DNA from: an uncultured Eubacteriales bacterium
GTDB lineage: Bacteria > Bacillota > Clostridia > Oscillospirales > CAG-272
Length of the DNA stretch: 49,918 nucleotides
NCBI GenBank assembly: GCA_905205065.1
Contig: CAJLCI010000016.1
Location: forward strand, 1 to 49,918
Direction of reading: 5' to 3'
The notes below the pieces were generated by a model that ran no database searches, was not told the origin of the DNA, and saw nothing but the letters and a program-made list of their open reading frames with translations. The position numbers and the translations under genes are program-made. How positions within the stretch are numbered: position 1 is the stretch's first letter; each line of letters starts with the position of its first letter. This document shows, piece after piece, positions 42,480-49,918 of the stretch.

Positions 42480-43367
42480 TTAAAGACGAATAATCTCTCC
42501 GCGCATCACGCGCCGTACAATATCGTCGCGGTTTGCCTTTGACATTTTTGAAACACCTGTGCCGAGAGTTGCACCTGCGCCTGCGCCGCTTCCGTTCTCA
42601 GTCGGTCTGGCCTCGTTTGACATTATTTTGTTTGCAAGCTTCTTTTCCGCGTCAAGAACAGCGCAGCGCAGAGCTGCCGGAATTATTTCGTCGTGATGTA
42701 TTACTTCATAAGCGGTACGCACGTCGATTCCGTTTTTCAGAATAGCGCAGAAACGGGGATTTTGAAGCTCTCTGTGGAAGTTAAAGCCGGGATAAATTCC
42801 GGAGGTCTCATCTGCCTGTTTTAGCCAGGTACGGCACAGCTTTCCTGCGTTGGCGCGAATTACTCTTTCTCTTAAAGCTTCAGAATTTGTCCTGCGTTTT
42901 GCGTCGATTTTGTCGTCGGGATTTTCCGAATTTTCTTTGTCGGCTTTATCGGTTTTAACGCTGTCATCTGAAATATGCACCGCGTCGTTTTTTCCGTCTG
43001 AGTTTGCCATAACGTCTGTACCGGTTTTATTATCATCTTCCGCACGTTCTGCATCGGATTTAATTTCCACATTTGCCGGACGTTTTGATTCAGCTTTAGC
43101 GTCCGCAGCTGCCGTGTGCTTCGCGTCGGTTTTTCTGTCCTCAGCTGTCGTGTGCTTCGTTGCAGCTTTGCGGTTCGCATTTGCCGGGCGTTTTGCTTCG
43201 GCTTTAGTGTCTGAGGCTGCTGTACACTCCTCTCCGGTTTTGCCGTACGTGATTGCCGTATTTTCTGAGCCGGCTTGACCGGCTGTATTTGCCGTGTATT
43301 CTGTACCCTGAAAACTTGCTTTTCCGCTTGAATTTTCGGAATATCCGATAACCTGATCTCTGTCCAT
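42480..43367 (-). CDS. Phage scaffold-like protein
   Basis: 295 aa. First half is Lys/Ala/Thr/Asp-rich low complexity with repeats such as RKTDAKHTAAADAKAESKR. The second half is conserved: YPGFNFHRELQNPRFCAIL, DVRTAYEVIHHDEIIPAALR and KANRDDIVRRVMRGEIIRL, a pattern I know from proteins directly before N4-gp56 capsids. Position between protease and capsid and a highly charged helical profile fit a scaffolding protein. GAGG lies 5 nt before the ATG. Confidence 0.7.
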   Translation of the reverse strand: MDRDQVIGYSENSSGKASFQGTEYTANTAGQAGSENTAITYGKTGEECTAASDTKAEAKRPANANRKAATKHTTAEDRKTDAKHTAAADAKAESKRPANVEIKSDAERAEDDNKTGTDVMANSDGKNDAVHISDDSVKTDKADKENSENPDDKIDAKRRTNSEALRERVIRANAGKLCRTWLKQADETSGIYPGFNFHRELQNPRFCAILKNGIDVRTAYEVIHHDEIIPAALRCAVLDAEKKLANKIMSNEARPTENGSGAGAGATLGTGVSKMSKANRDDIVRRVMRGEIIRL

Positions 43368-43402
43368 ATTTACCTCATCTGTTCGGAATTTTTGCGTTGT
43401 TT

Positions 43403-43726
43403 TTATTTCGCGTCTGACCGCCGCGAAACTGATTCCGGATAATTTTCTCTGAGAATCTGAAATCCGCCGCGAAGCGCTGTGAATACCGCATGAAGCTCAG
43501 AGCTGTAAGCATGCTTTGGGCGGCAGCGGATTTCGATGTGTCCTGGGCTAAGGTTTATAAATGGTTTTTTCCTGAGCCATCCTTGTGCGGCCGCATATTT
43601 TACATATTCAGCCGCTGTATATGAAAGAATCGTAGCTGCCGCGCACACTATATCATAACCGCGCGGCGCGTAACCGGCATGTCCTCGGATTACGAGCTCC
43701 TCCTCTGTTATTTTTATATCTAACAT
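43403..43726 (-). CDS. prp: Prp-family cysteine protease
   Basis: 107 aa. His16 in IRGHAGYAPRG and Cys28 in YDIVCAAATIL are the catalytic pair of the ribosomal-processing cysteine protease (PF04327), which removes the N-terminal leader of L27 in Firmicutes and, in staphylococcal phage 80alpha, cuts capsid and scaffold. Here it is encoded inside the phage unit, nine bp after the portal stop, with no own ribosome site (coupled). It probably processes the capsid encoded two genes downstream. Confidence 0.88.
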   Translation of the reverse strand: MLDIKITEEELVIRGHAGYAPRGYDIVCAAATILSYTAAEYVKYAAAQGWLRKKPFINLSPGHIEIRCRPKHAYSSELHAVFTALRGGFQILRENYPESVSRRSDAK

Positions 43727-43735
43727 ATTTTAAGC

Positions 43736-45880
43736 TTACGGAACAATAGAATTTGCAGAGCGGATTCTGGAGTTTTTCATGTTACTGTTCTCTCCGATTT
43801 TCTTTTCAGATGCCGCGTTTCGGTTTGCCGCTGCGCTTTGGTTTGTTTCCGCGTTTTGGTTTGTTTCCGCGTTTTGGTTTGTCTCCGCGTTTTGATTTGT
43901 CTCCGCGTTTCGGTTTGTCGCTGTGTTTTGGTTTATCTTCGCGCTTTGGTTTGTCTCCGCGTTTTGATTTGACTCCGTGCTTTGATTTACCACGTCGGCG
44001 CTCAGACTGTAAGCTTCGGCAAGCATAGCCGCCCTCCGATACTGTTCTCCGCGTTCTCTTATTTTTCTCATGATCGGCTGTTTTCTGTCGAAATCCATCA
44101 TGTCGAGGCAGGCGAGAGCAGCATCTGCATTCTGCGGATTGAAAAATCCGGCCTGATAAAACTGGAGAGCCATTTCATTCTGTGCGACGCGCGAGTAGGG
44201 AGATTCCTTAGCCGCTGTAATTTCAATATCGAAAAGGGGAGTTCTGTATCCGAGCTCGACACCGAATGCGCTTTGCTGTTTCTGGGGAGCGATATTTTCG
44301 GAGCTGTATGATATAAATTTCTGAATCCCATCTTCGCCTGTAATTCTGAAGCACCGCGCGGTATCGTAGAACTGGCGTATAAGCTCAATCGTCATGAGGC
44401 ACAGCTTGCGGAAAGCGCGGTATGATGCTTTGCACGAATCACGGTCAAGTCGGCTTCCCGCCTCCTGCATTGCGGCAATTGCGGAGGCGGCGGTAACTCC
44501 GCCGGAGGAGCCTCCGTTTGAAACATCCCGGTTTCCTGTCGTCTCCTTAAGCTCGTCGATTTTGTTCTGAAGCGCGGAGATATAGACAGAGTCAAGATGT
44601 CCCGCCGAAATCGGGCGGTAGGTAGCGTCTGTGATTGCTCCGGAGCAGTGTACGATGTCGGCGGAGAGATCACAGTATTCGCTTTCATTAATCGGGCTGT
44701 CCTCGCTTACGAGTATTCTCGGCACGGCGCATGCAAGCATATTTTTCATAATCGCCTGATTTCCGCGGTCGATGTAAGCCTGACAGTTTTTACCGATGTC
44801 TATATATCCGAAGCCGGCGGGAGTGCCGGGAGTAGGGAAGAGCACGTCAAAGATAAAGGGATACATACCGTGGTCGTAAAGGCCGCGCGTTCTGAGCGTC
44901 GGATCGTTTTCGGTCGCATAAAGCAGCTCGTCTCCGACGAATTTGCAGTAGTGAAGAACAGTGCGGTTTCCCTCGCGTTTTTTGTAGTACCAGTCGATAA
45001 CGGCAGATTTTCCGCTTGTGTCAATAGAATCGTCGCATATATACTGCGCGCTTTCCTGATTTGTTCCGGTCAGTTTTCCCGCGAGAAAGGGATATTTTGC
45101 TTCAAGGAGATCTGTGTCGACAAGCTCGACCGAAAACAGATTGCGCGATGACTGAATATCTCGTACTCCGGGCTCCCAGTAAAGGGACAGAATATCAATG
45201 TCTCTCAGCGCAATATCTCCGAGACCGCCGTGCTTGCTGCCGTCCCAAAATACGCCGTAAACTGCGGTTCCGGAGCGGCATTTGTGATCCCACGCGTCGG
45301 AATAAATCTGTTCAAAATCGTTCTGATCGAGGATTACCGGAAGTATTGAGGACAGTTTTTCGGCTTCCCACCTGTCGCCCTCCTCCCTTGGAAGAATTGA
45401 GGGAGAAGGGATATTGTCCATGGCGTTTGCATGCTTTGTCTGAATACAGTTGAAAAGCCATGCCGAGGTCGGCTTTACCTGTTGTTCGCTCCCGCGCATG
45501 CAGTCCCAGTGGCGCAGCTTGTACCACTGCTCGTTTTCGATTATGCGGCGCTCAAGATTCGCTTTGCCGGCTCTGTATTTCTGAAGAATGGAATATGCCT
45601 CCCGAATCTGATCGCGGCCTATTGGGGGAAGGGCCGTCTGCGCGTCGTTTTCCGCAGTGCCATTTTCCGCAGAACCGTTCTTCGTAGTGCCGTTCTTCAC
45701 GGCATCGGTCTCCGACGGATCTTTTTCTACCGTTTCGTAGGCGGGATATTTGCCGGTGTTGTTCAGATATGAGGAATCTGCGGATATTTGCTGATTCGTC
45801 TGTACGGACGGCGTATTAAAAAGCGGCGGTATAAAAGTCTTTTTTTCGGATTTTTTACCCGAAGCGTCTGATCTGACCAT
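43736..45880 (-). CDS. Phage portal protein
   Basis: 714 aa. Forms the DNA-entry ring of the capsid. IENEQWYKLRHWDCMRGS, NNxx-type clip and stem region, GYIDIGKNCQAYIDRGNQAIMKNML and SGGVTAASAIAAMQEAGSR support this; its size and shape resemble the large P22-type portals of short-tailed phages. The N-terminal 60 residues are low complexity, and near the C-terminus six-residue NQNAET repeats occur. ATG 45880 is 13 nt after AAAGG (spacer CATGGTCATAAAT); the ATG at 45892 overlaps the leader. Confidence 0.88.
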   Translation of the reverse strand: MVRSDASGKKSEKKTFIPPLFNTPSVQTNQQISADSSYLNNTGKYPAYETVEKDPSETDAVKNGTTKNGSAENGTAENDAQTALPPIGRDQIREAYSILQKYRAGKANLERRIIENEQWYKLRHWDCMRGSEQQVKPTSAWLFNCIQTKHANAMDNIPSPSILPREEGDRWEAEKLSSILPVILDQNDFEQIYSDAWDHKCRSGTAVYGVFWDGSKHGGLGDIALRDIDILSLYWEPGVRDIQSSRNLFSVELVDTDLLEAKYPFLAGKLTGTNQESAQYICDDSIDTSGKSAVIDWYYKKREGNRTVLHYCKFVGDELLYATENDPTLRTRGLYDHGMYPFIFDVLFPTPGTPAGFGYIDIGKNCQAYIDRGNQAIMKNMLACAVPRILVSEDSPINESEYCDLSADIVHCSGAITDATYRPISAGHLDSVYISALQNKIDELKETTGNRDVSNGGSSGGVTAASAIAAMQEAGSRLDRDSCKASYRAFRKLCLMTIELIRQFYDTARCFRITGEDGIQKFISYSSENIAPQKQQSAFGVELGYRTPLFDIEITAAKESPYSRVAQNEMALQFYQAGFFNPQNADAALACLDMMDFDRKQPIMRKIRERGEQYRRAAMLAEAYSLSADVVNQSTESNQNAETNQSAKINQNTATNRNAETNQNAETNQNAETNQNAETNQSAAANRNAASEKKIGENSNMKNSRIRSANSIVP
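43830..43990 (-). repeat. In-frame 18-bp coding repeats in the portal gene
   Basis: Nine or so consecutive 18-bp units encode NQNAET/NQSAKI-type hexapeptides, several of them identical in DNA. Confidence 0.9.
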
Positions 45881-45952
45881 ATTTATGACCATGCCTTTCG
45901 TTGTAAATTGTATCTGTTTTCAGCGCTGGAAAGCTAAAAACCGGCGGCATTT

Positions 45953-47488
45953 TCAGCTTTCCCCTATTATTTCAATCCTGCCTCCCGGATCAGGCGGCGG
46001 AAGCTTTCTCAGGGATTCGCGCGGAATATCCAGGAACATCCGCAGCGGATTTGTTTTGTAGTCGTCAGGTTCAGCGGATCTCGGAGAAATCGGCCGGCTC
46101 ATGCAGAAGTATCTGACCTCGTCGGCTACATGATCCTCTCCGTCGGTATTCAGATCTTCCGGCTTTGACGTGTCATAGAGAAGCGTAGGTATGGTACGGA
46201 TGAAAGCGCGGCAGTTTGAAAACACATACATCATGGCAAAGCCCTCGCGGTCGAAGGCCATGCGGTAATGAACCTGAAGCCATCCGGGAATTCTTTTGTG
46301 ATCGCCGGGAATAAAATGCACGCCGCAGCGCGCCGCGGTCTCCGCGATGCTCTCGCCGGTTTCCGCGTCCCATATTGCGGGATCTGCGATTCCGGTAATG
46401 TGCTTTCCGATGAGAAAAGGATGTTCGGTTTCAATGCGGTGAATTTCACTGAATACCGCTTTCGGAGTAAATCGCACACCCTCGTTTGGGGTACCTGTAC
46501 AGCCGTAAAGCTCTAAAATTCTGTATGCGGTGCCGTCGTGATCGACCGCCCACCAGCCGCATGAAAAGGGTCTGTTGTAGCCCCAGTCGAACGATCGGAA
46601 AATGCGCCAGTCCGGCGGGATGTCGAACGGAGCTATGACATGCGAGTACCGTCTGTCGCGGTAATGCTCCGGTCTGTCCGCGAACTCCTCGAAGAACTGG
46701 CCCTCGTATACGTCCCAGCGTCCGTAGAGCCATGCGTCTCTCAGCTTTGGCGGAAGAGCCTCAAGCTGTTTTATGTAGTCGGGCTGGGAGAGCATAAGAG
46801 CGGCGTTGTCGGTAACAAGCGATTGTATAAAGGTATAGTCATTTTGATTTTCACCTTCCTCGTATCTTCGGTCGATGAAAATCCGCTTTATATATCCGTG
46901 TCCCTGTCCGCCCGGATTGCAGGTATAATATATTCGTTTTGGGAAAGTTCCGACTCCCCGCAGGCATGCGGTAATCGATTTCATCTGAAATTCCGAAAGC
47001 TGGGTCGCCTCGTCGAGGAAAATTATATCGTATTCGACTCCCTGAAGACGGTCAAGATCTTTATCGCACGCGCAGTAGGAAAAGTTTATCGTGCTGCCGT
47101 TCGAAAAACGGAGAAGCTTGTCCTTGTCGTTGTATTTAGCGATTCCGGCGAGCTGCGAACGAAGAATTCTTATGTGATTGCCCATCAGTTCGGGATAAGT
47201 CCGTCTGACAATCAGAAGCTTGATTCCGGGATAACGCAGCGACAGAAGAATTGCTTTTGTCCGGACCGCCCAGCTTTTTCCTCCGCCCCGTGCGCCTCCG
47301 AAGCCGATATGCTTTGTTTTGGCTTGCAGAAAGAGCTTTTGCTTCAAGCTCGGCGCTTCAAGCGTGAGCTTGGGAGCCGGGCCGCCTCTTATGCCGGCTG
47401 GTTGATTTTGTTTAATTCCGGGCGCGTGTACATGTGCGCATCCATGCGAGTGCGTGTATCCATGCATGTATCCTTGCTCGTATTTCAT
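45953..47488 (-). CDS. terL: Phage terminase large subunit
   Basis: 511 aa DNA-packaging motor. Walker A FGGARGGGKSWAV, Walker B YDIIFLDEATQLSE, coupling motif YYTCNPGG, and C-terminal nuclease residues in FRSFDWGYNRP and GIADPAIWDAE. Starts as ATGA overlapping the terS stop by 4 bp. The N-terminus is unusually His/Gly/Tyr-rich (YMHGYTHSHGCAHVH) for 20 residues. Confidence 0.95.
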   Translation of the reverse strand: MKYEQGYMHGYTHSHGCAHVHAPGIKQNQPAGIRGGPAPKLTLEAPSLKQKLFLQAKTKHIGFGGARGGGKSWAVRTKAILLSLRYPGIKLLIVRRTYPELMGNHIRILRSQLAGIAKYNDKDKLLRFSNGSTINFSYCACDKDLDRLQGVEYDIIFLDEATQLSEFQMKSITACLRGVGTFPKRIYYTCNPGGQGHGYIKRIFIDRRYEEGENQNDYTFIQSLVTDNAALMLSQPDYIKQLEALPPKLRDAWLYGRWDVYEGQFFEEFADRPEHYRDRRYSHVIAPFDIPPDWRIFRSFDWGYNRPFSCGWWAVDHDGTAYRILELYGCTGTPNEGVRFTPKAVFSEIHRIETEHPFLIGKHITGIADPAIWDAETGESIAETAARCGVHFIPGDHKRIPGWLQVHYRMAFDREGFAMMYVFSNCRAFIRTIPTLLYDTSKPEDLNTDGEDHVADEVRYFCMSRPISPRSAEPDDYKTNPLRMFLDIPRESLRKLPPPDPGGRIEIIGES

Positions 47489-48174
47489 TCACTGTATCCC
47501 TCGTCGCCTTCTATACGGACAAGAATTTCTCCTGAACCGGAAACGTTTTCAGCTTCAGCTTCGAGCATCTGTCTTTCAAGATTTTTTAGTTTTATCTGTT
47601 TTTCAAGACGTTCGTCGGGTGAATCGAGCATTTGTATGTCTTTTATTTCCTTTATAGAGGCGACAATTTGCCTGAACCGCTGTGTATCTGTAGTCTCAAG
47701 CTCCTCGACCGCGCCGGTAAGTCTGTCTACAACGCGGTCTGCAAGCCGGCATATTTTATTCAGACGCTTGTCACGAAGCTTTTCTTCTTTTAGGGATAAT
47801 ACGGAAAATTTTTCTTCGCTGTTTGTCTTTTTTTCGTTTTTGGATTCCGCTTCCGCCTCTGTTTCTGTCCTTGTTTCTGTTTCCGATACTGCTTCTGCTT
47901 CTGTCCTTGCTTCTGCTTTCGATACCGCTTTCGCTTCTGTCCTTGCTTCTGTTTTCGATACCGCTTCCGCTTCTGTCCTTGCTTCTGTTTCCGGTACCGC
48001 TTTCGCTTCTGTCCTTGCTTCTGTTTCCGGTACTGCTTCCGCTTCTGTCTTTATTTCTTCTTCCGTCTTCGTCTCTGTCGTCCAGGCTTTCCTGTCGCCG
48101 CGCTTTTTATCGGATTTTTTGCCTGGTCCGGCATTTGTACCGCCGTCAGACAGGAGCAAATCGTCCGTATTCAA
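47485..48174 (-). CDS. terS: Phage terminase small subunit candidate
   Basis: 229 aa. Overlaps terL by 4 bp in the standard order. The C-terminal 110 residues (LRDKRLNKICRLADRVVDRLTGAV... to EGDEGYSE) resemble the helical oligomerisation part of TerS proteins. The N-terminal half is a repetitive Glu/Ala/Thr linker of about 12-residue units (TEARTEAKAVPE) and no helix-turn-helix is visible, so DNA recognition is unclear. The start is TTG 48174, nine nt after AGGAGG. Confidence 0.68.
   Translation of the reverse strand: MNTDDLLLSDGGTNAGPGKKSDKKRGDRKAWTTETKTEEEIKTEAEAVPETEARTEAKAVPETEARTEAEAVSKTEARTEAKAVSKAEARTEAEAVSETETRTETEAEAESKNEKKTNSEEKFSVLSLKEEKLRDKRLNKICRLADRVVDRLTGAVEELETTDTQRFRQIVASIKEIKDIQMLDSPDERLEKQIKLKNLERQMLEAEAENVSGSGEILVRIEGDEGYSE
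47855..48050 (-). repeat. In-frame 36-bp coding repeats in terS
   Basis: Five to six 36-bp units encode ETEARTEAKAV(P/S) blocks. Confidence 0.88.
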
Positions 48175-48180
48175 GCCTTA

Positions 48181-48674
48181 CCGCCTCCTTTGTGTGCATA
48201 ATAATAGACTATTTTGCTCCGACATTAAAGTGTGGAAAAACTGATTTTGCAGTTTTTTTCAAAAGACTTCTGCCTTGCGGCATTGGGAAGATCAGTCCTA
48301 TCAGTTTTTTATATTTACGGTTTTACCAAGTCTTTTCAAAGTATAGTAATATAGGAAGAAAATATATAACTAAAAGTGAGATGCTTATGTCTGTAAGATG
48401 TTCGAGTATATTGAACAGAATTTGCGTAATTTATAAAAAATATGATTACAAAAACGGCAAAAAATTTCTCTATAATACATAGAGCCGCATCATAACGCGT
48501 TTTTTTCCTTTATCAGGGGATATTAATTGTATTTCATAGGCATGAAATAAAGCTATCGTGTGAAATTACAAAATAGAGATAAGCGGCAAAATACAGAATC
48601 AATAAAATCTCATACACTTTTTCACTTTGTATTTTCCGTCAGGTACAAATACAGAGAAAGGAATGGTAATTAAA
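48181..48674. other. Intergenic region right of the phage cassette
   Basis: No gene supported. A hairpin AAAAACTG (48236-48243) / CAGTTTTT (48250-48257) with a T-run lies at its left. A TATAAT at about 48470 could serve the plus-strand start at 48675. The promoter of the terS operon is not obvious. Confidence 0.45.
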
Positions 48675-48728
48675 ATGGAATCGGTTATTAAAGAAATAAC
48701 AGCAATCCGGCAAGGTGCCTCCCGATAA
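48675..48728 (+). pseudogene. 5' end of an interrupted gene
   Basis: ATG 48675 lies 13 nt after AAAGG with spacer AATGGTAATTAAA, the leader type seen at real starts in this window. The frame MESVIKEITAIRQGASR then stops. Immediately beyond is the 3' end of a large serine recombinase element on the other strand. The natural reading is a gene whose 5' end was cut off from its body by insertion of that element at or before codon 14-18. The gene is not identifiable from 17 codons. Confidence 0.5.
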
Positions 48729-48752
48729 GAAAACATCGTGGGGCAAGAGAGA

Positions 48753-48780
48753 AACGGTATAGCTTCGGCTATGCCGTTTT
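48753..48780 (-). terminator. Terminator of the large serine recombinase
   Basis: AAACGGTATAGC (48753-48764) and GCTATGCCGTTT (48769-48780) with a TTCG tetraloop, three bases from the recombinase stop; an outer GGCAAGA/TCTTGCC pair extends it. Same stem as after the recombinase remnant at 28.1 kb. Confidence 0.85.
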
Positions 48781-48782
48781 TC

Positions 48783-49918
48783 TCATTCTTGCCTTGATGA
48801 AGTGACTTTGGATACTTCCAGGGCCCCAATGCCCTTATAGTAGATGTCAATTTCCTGGGTACGGTTCTTGCCCTTCGAATCGCTGGCAGCATGGACAACA
48901 ATCTTCTCGATAAACTCATGCAAGATACACGGAGTCAATTCGGGAATTTCCGTATACCGTTCGACAACGGAGAGAAACCTTTCCACATTGGCGCTTTTTT
49001 GTTCCTCCGCCTCAATTTCAACACGGAGGGTAGCCGCTACCTCTTGAAGCTGATGCTGCTCTTTCTCGTAGTCGGTGGAGAGCTTTTGAAAACGCTCGTC
49101 AGAAAGTTTTCCAGAAATGGTATCCTCATAAAGACGCTTGAAAATGGTATCCAGTTCTGCGATCCGCTTTTCAGCGTCGGCCAATATTTTCTTCCGTTTT
49201 GCCAAACCTCGGTTGCGTTGACGCATATCCGCATCCATGACCATCTGCACAAAATCGTCTTTACGTTGCGATGCAAAGGAAACGATCTCACGCAGATTTT
49301 GCAGAACCAATTCTTCCAGGATAACAGTTCGGATGGAATGTGTCTGCCCACATACATCACGGCTTTTCCGATAGCCGGAACACAGGTAATATTCCTGATC
49401 GCGCCGGAAATTGGTTGCCCTGCATTGGTACATGATGGAGCCGCAATCGGCACAGAACATCATGCCGGAGAACATTCCCATTTCTCCCATCTTTGTAGGG
49501 CGGCGCCGCGATTGCCTTGCGAGCCTTGCTGCATCGGCAATCGCCTCCGTCCAGATGGCTTCGTGGGTATTCTCAAAAATCTTCCATTCGCTTTCTGGAT
49601 TGAGAAGGGTCTTTTTGCTCTTGTAGGATTTTTTGCGGGTTTTGAAATTAACCGTATGCCCCAGGTATTCACGCCAGCGATCCATAATGTCAGCGATTGT
49701 AGAAGAATCCCAAGCATAAGGCGAACCTTTCTTCGTGACATTGGTTGTCCTGCCTTTGCTCGCATAGTAAGCAGCCGGAGTAAGGATTTTTCTTTCCGTC
49801 AGTTTTCTTGCGATTTGCGAGGGTCCCAGACCGTCCATGATATAAAGACCAATTTCATAAACTACCTGGGCCGCTTCTTCATCCTTCACCCATTGCTTTT
49901 TATCATCAGACGATTTCA
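48783..49918 (-). CDS. Large serine recombinase, N-terminus beyond the window
   Basis: 378 codons visible; the reading frame continues past the right edge, so the catalytic resolvase domain is missing from view. Present are the recombinase domain (VVYEIGLYIMDGLGPSQIARKLTERKI), a zinc ribbon (CADCGSIMYQC ... CSGYRKSRDVCGQ) and a coiled coil (about 200 residues from the end) ending with EIDIYYKGIGALEV. This is the layout of phage integrases and Tn4451/TndX-type transposases. It probably mobilises an element that lies to the right. Confidence 0.9.
   Translation of the reverse strand, partial: KSSDDKKQWVKDEEAAQVVYEIGLYIMDGLGPSQIARKLTERKILTPAAYYASKGRTTNVTKKGSPYAWDSSTIADIMDRWREYLGHTVNFKTRKKSYKSKKTLLNPESEWKIFENTHEAIWTEAIADAARLARQSRRRPTKMGEMGMFSGMMFCADCGSIMYQCRATNFRRDQEYYLCSGYRKSRDVCGQTHSIRTVILEELVLQNLREIVSFASQRKDDFVQMVMDADMRQRNRGLAKRKKILADAEKRIAELDTIFKRLYEDTISGKLSDERFQKLSTDYEKEQHQLQEVAATLRVEIEAEEQKSANVERFLSVVERYTEIPELTPCILHEFIEKIVVHAASDSKGKNRTQEIDIYYKGIGALEVSKVTSSRQE

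Noticed and set aside
47823..48482. 219-codon plus-strand frame opposite terS
   Set aside because: A Leu/Ser repeat created by the antisense of the terS coding repeat; no start signal.
36132..49918. One intact prophage integrated by the right-hand serine recombinase
   Set aside because: Between terS and the recombinase lies a plus-strand gene start cut at the recombinase terminator, which suggests two separate elements. The data do not exclude it completely, because the window ends.

Overview
The window reads as chromosome of a low-to-mid GC Firmicute of the class Clostridia. The hrcA-grpE-dnaK-dnaJ-prmA-rsmE order behind a CIRCE operator, ireB, type II pantothenate kinase, class B and D sortases, TTG/GTG starts behind AAAGG ribosome binding sites and TTGACA/TATAAT promoters all point that way. 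I cannot name a genus; a gut-type uncultured Clostridium relative is an inference.

Layout. 0-5 kb: heterodimeric ABC exporter and a glycerophosphodiester phosphodiesterase, then tRNA-Val. 5.5-7 kb: two small unknown proteins and a CmpB-like membrane protein. 7.7-10 kb: one leftward unit encoding a secreted C-terminally anchored protein, a class D sortase and a membrane protein, behind a consensus promoter. 10-17 kb: lnt, a pseudouridine synthase, an SGNH hydrolase, a zinc-ribbon membrane protein full of repeats, a thioesterase. 17-24.5 kb: heat-shock operon. 24.7-28 kb: HAD phosphatase, coaW, a small lipoprotein, pduL. 28.1-31.1 kb: a foreign island (proB, ybaK-type deacylase, divergent lysR) flanked by remnants of a large serine recombinase and of TnpV, apparently a decayed transposon. 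31.3-36.1 kb: two acetyltransferases, a class B sortase, ireB and an aldo/keto reductase with ferredoxin tail.

36.1-48.2 kb holds a compact, wholly leftward phage head-and-packaging cassette: terS, terL, portal, a Prp-type cysteine protease, scaffold-like protein, N4-gp56-type major capsid, head-associated protein, connector, a large tail-hub/nozzle candidate, a coiled-coil protein and a holin-like protein. No integrase, repressor, replication, tape-measure, fibre or endolysin gene is visible between its flanks. The capsid starts with a motif like the Prp cleavage site of ribosomal protein L27, so the encoded Prp is probably the capsid maturation protease. At the right edge a large serine recombinase (cut by the window end) sits next to a rightward gene start that stops after 17 codons, probably the insertion site of a second element.

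Three features run through host and phage genes alike: an unusual translation leader (AAAGG, a 13-nt spacer often carrying ATGGTC or ATAGTCA, then the start codon), in-frame tandem-repeat expansions in polar linkers of unrelated proteins, and short degenerate tandem arrays between genes. The shared leader and repeats suggest that the phage cassette has long resided in this lineage.
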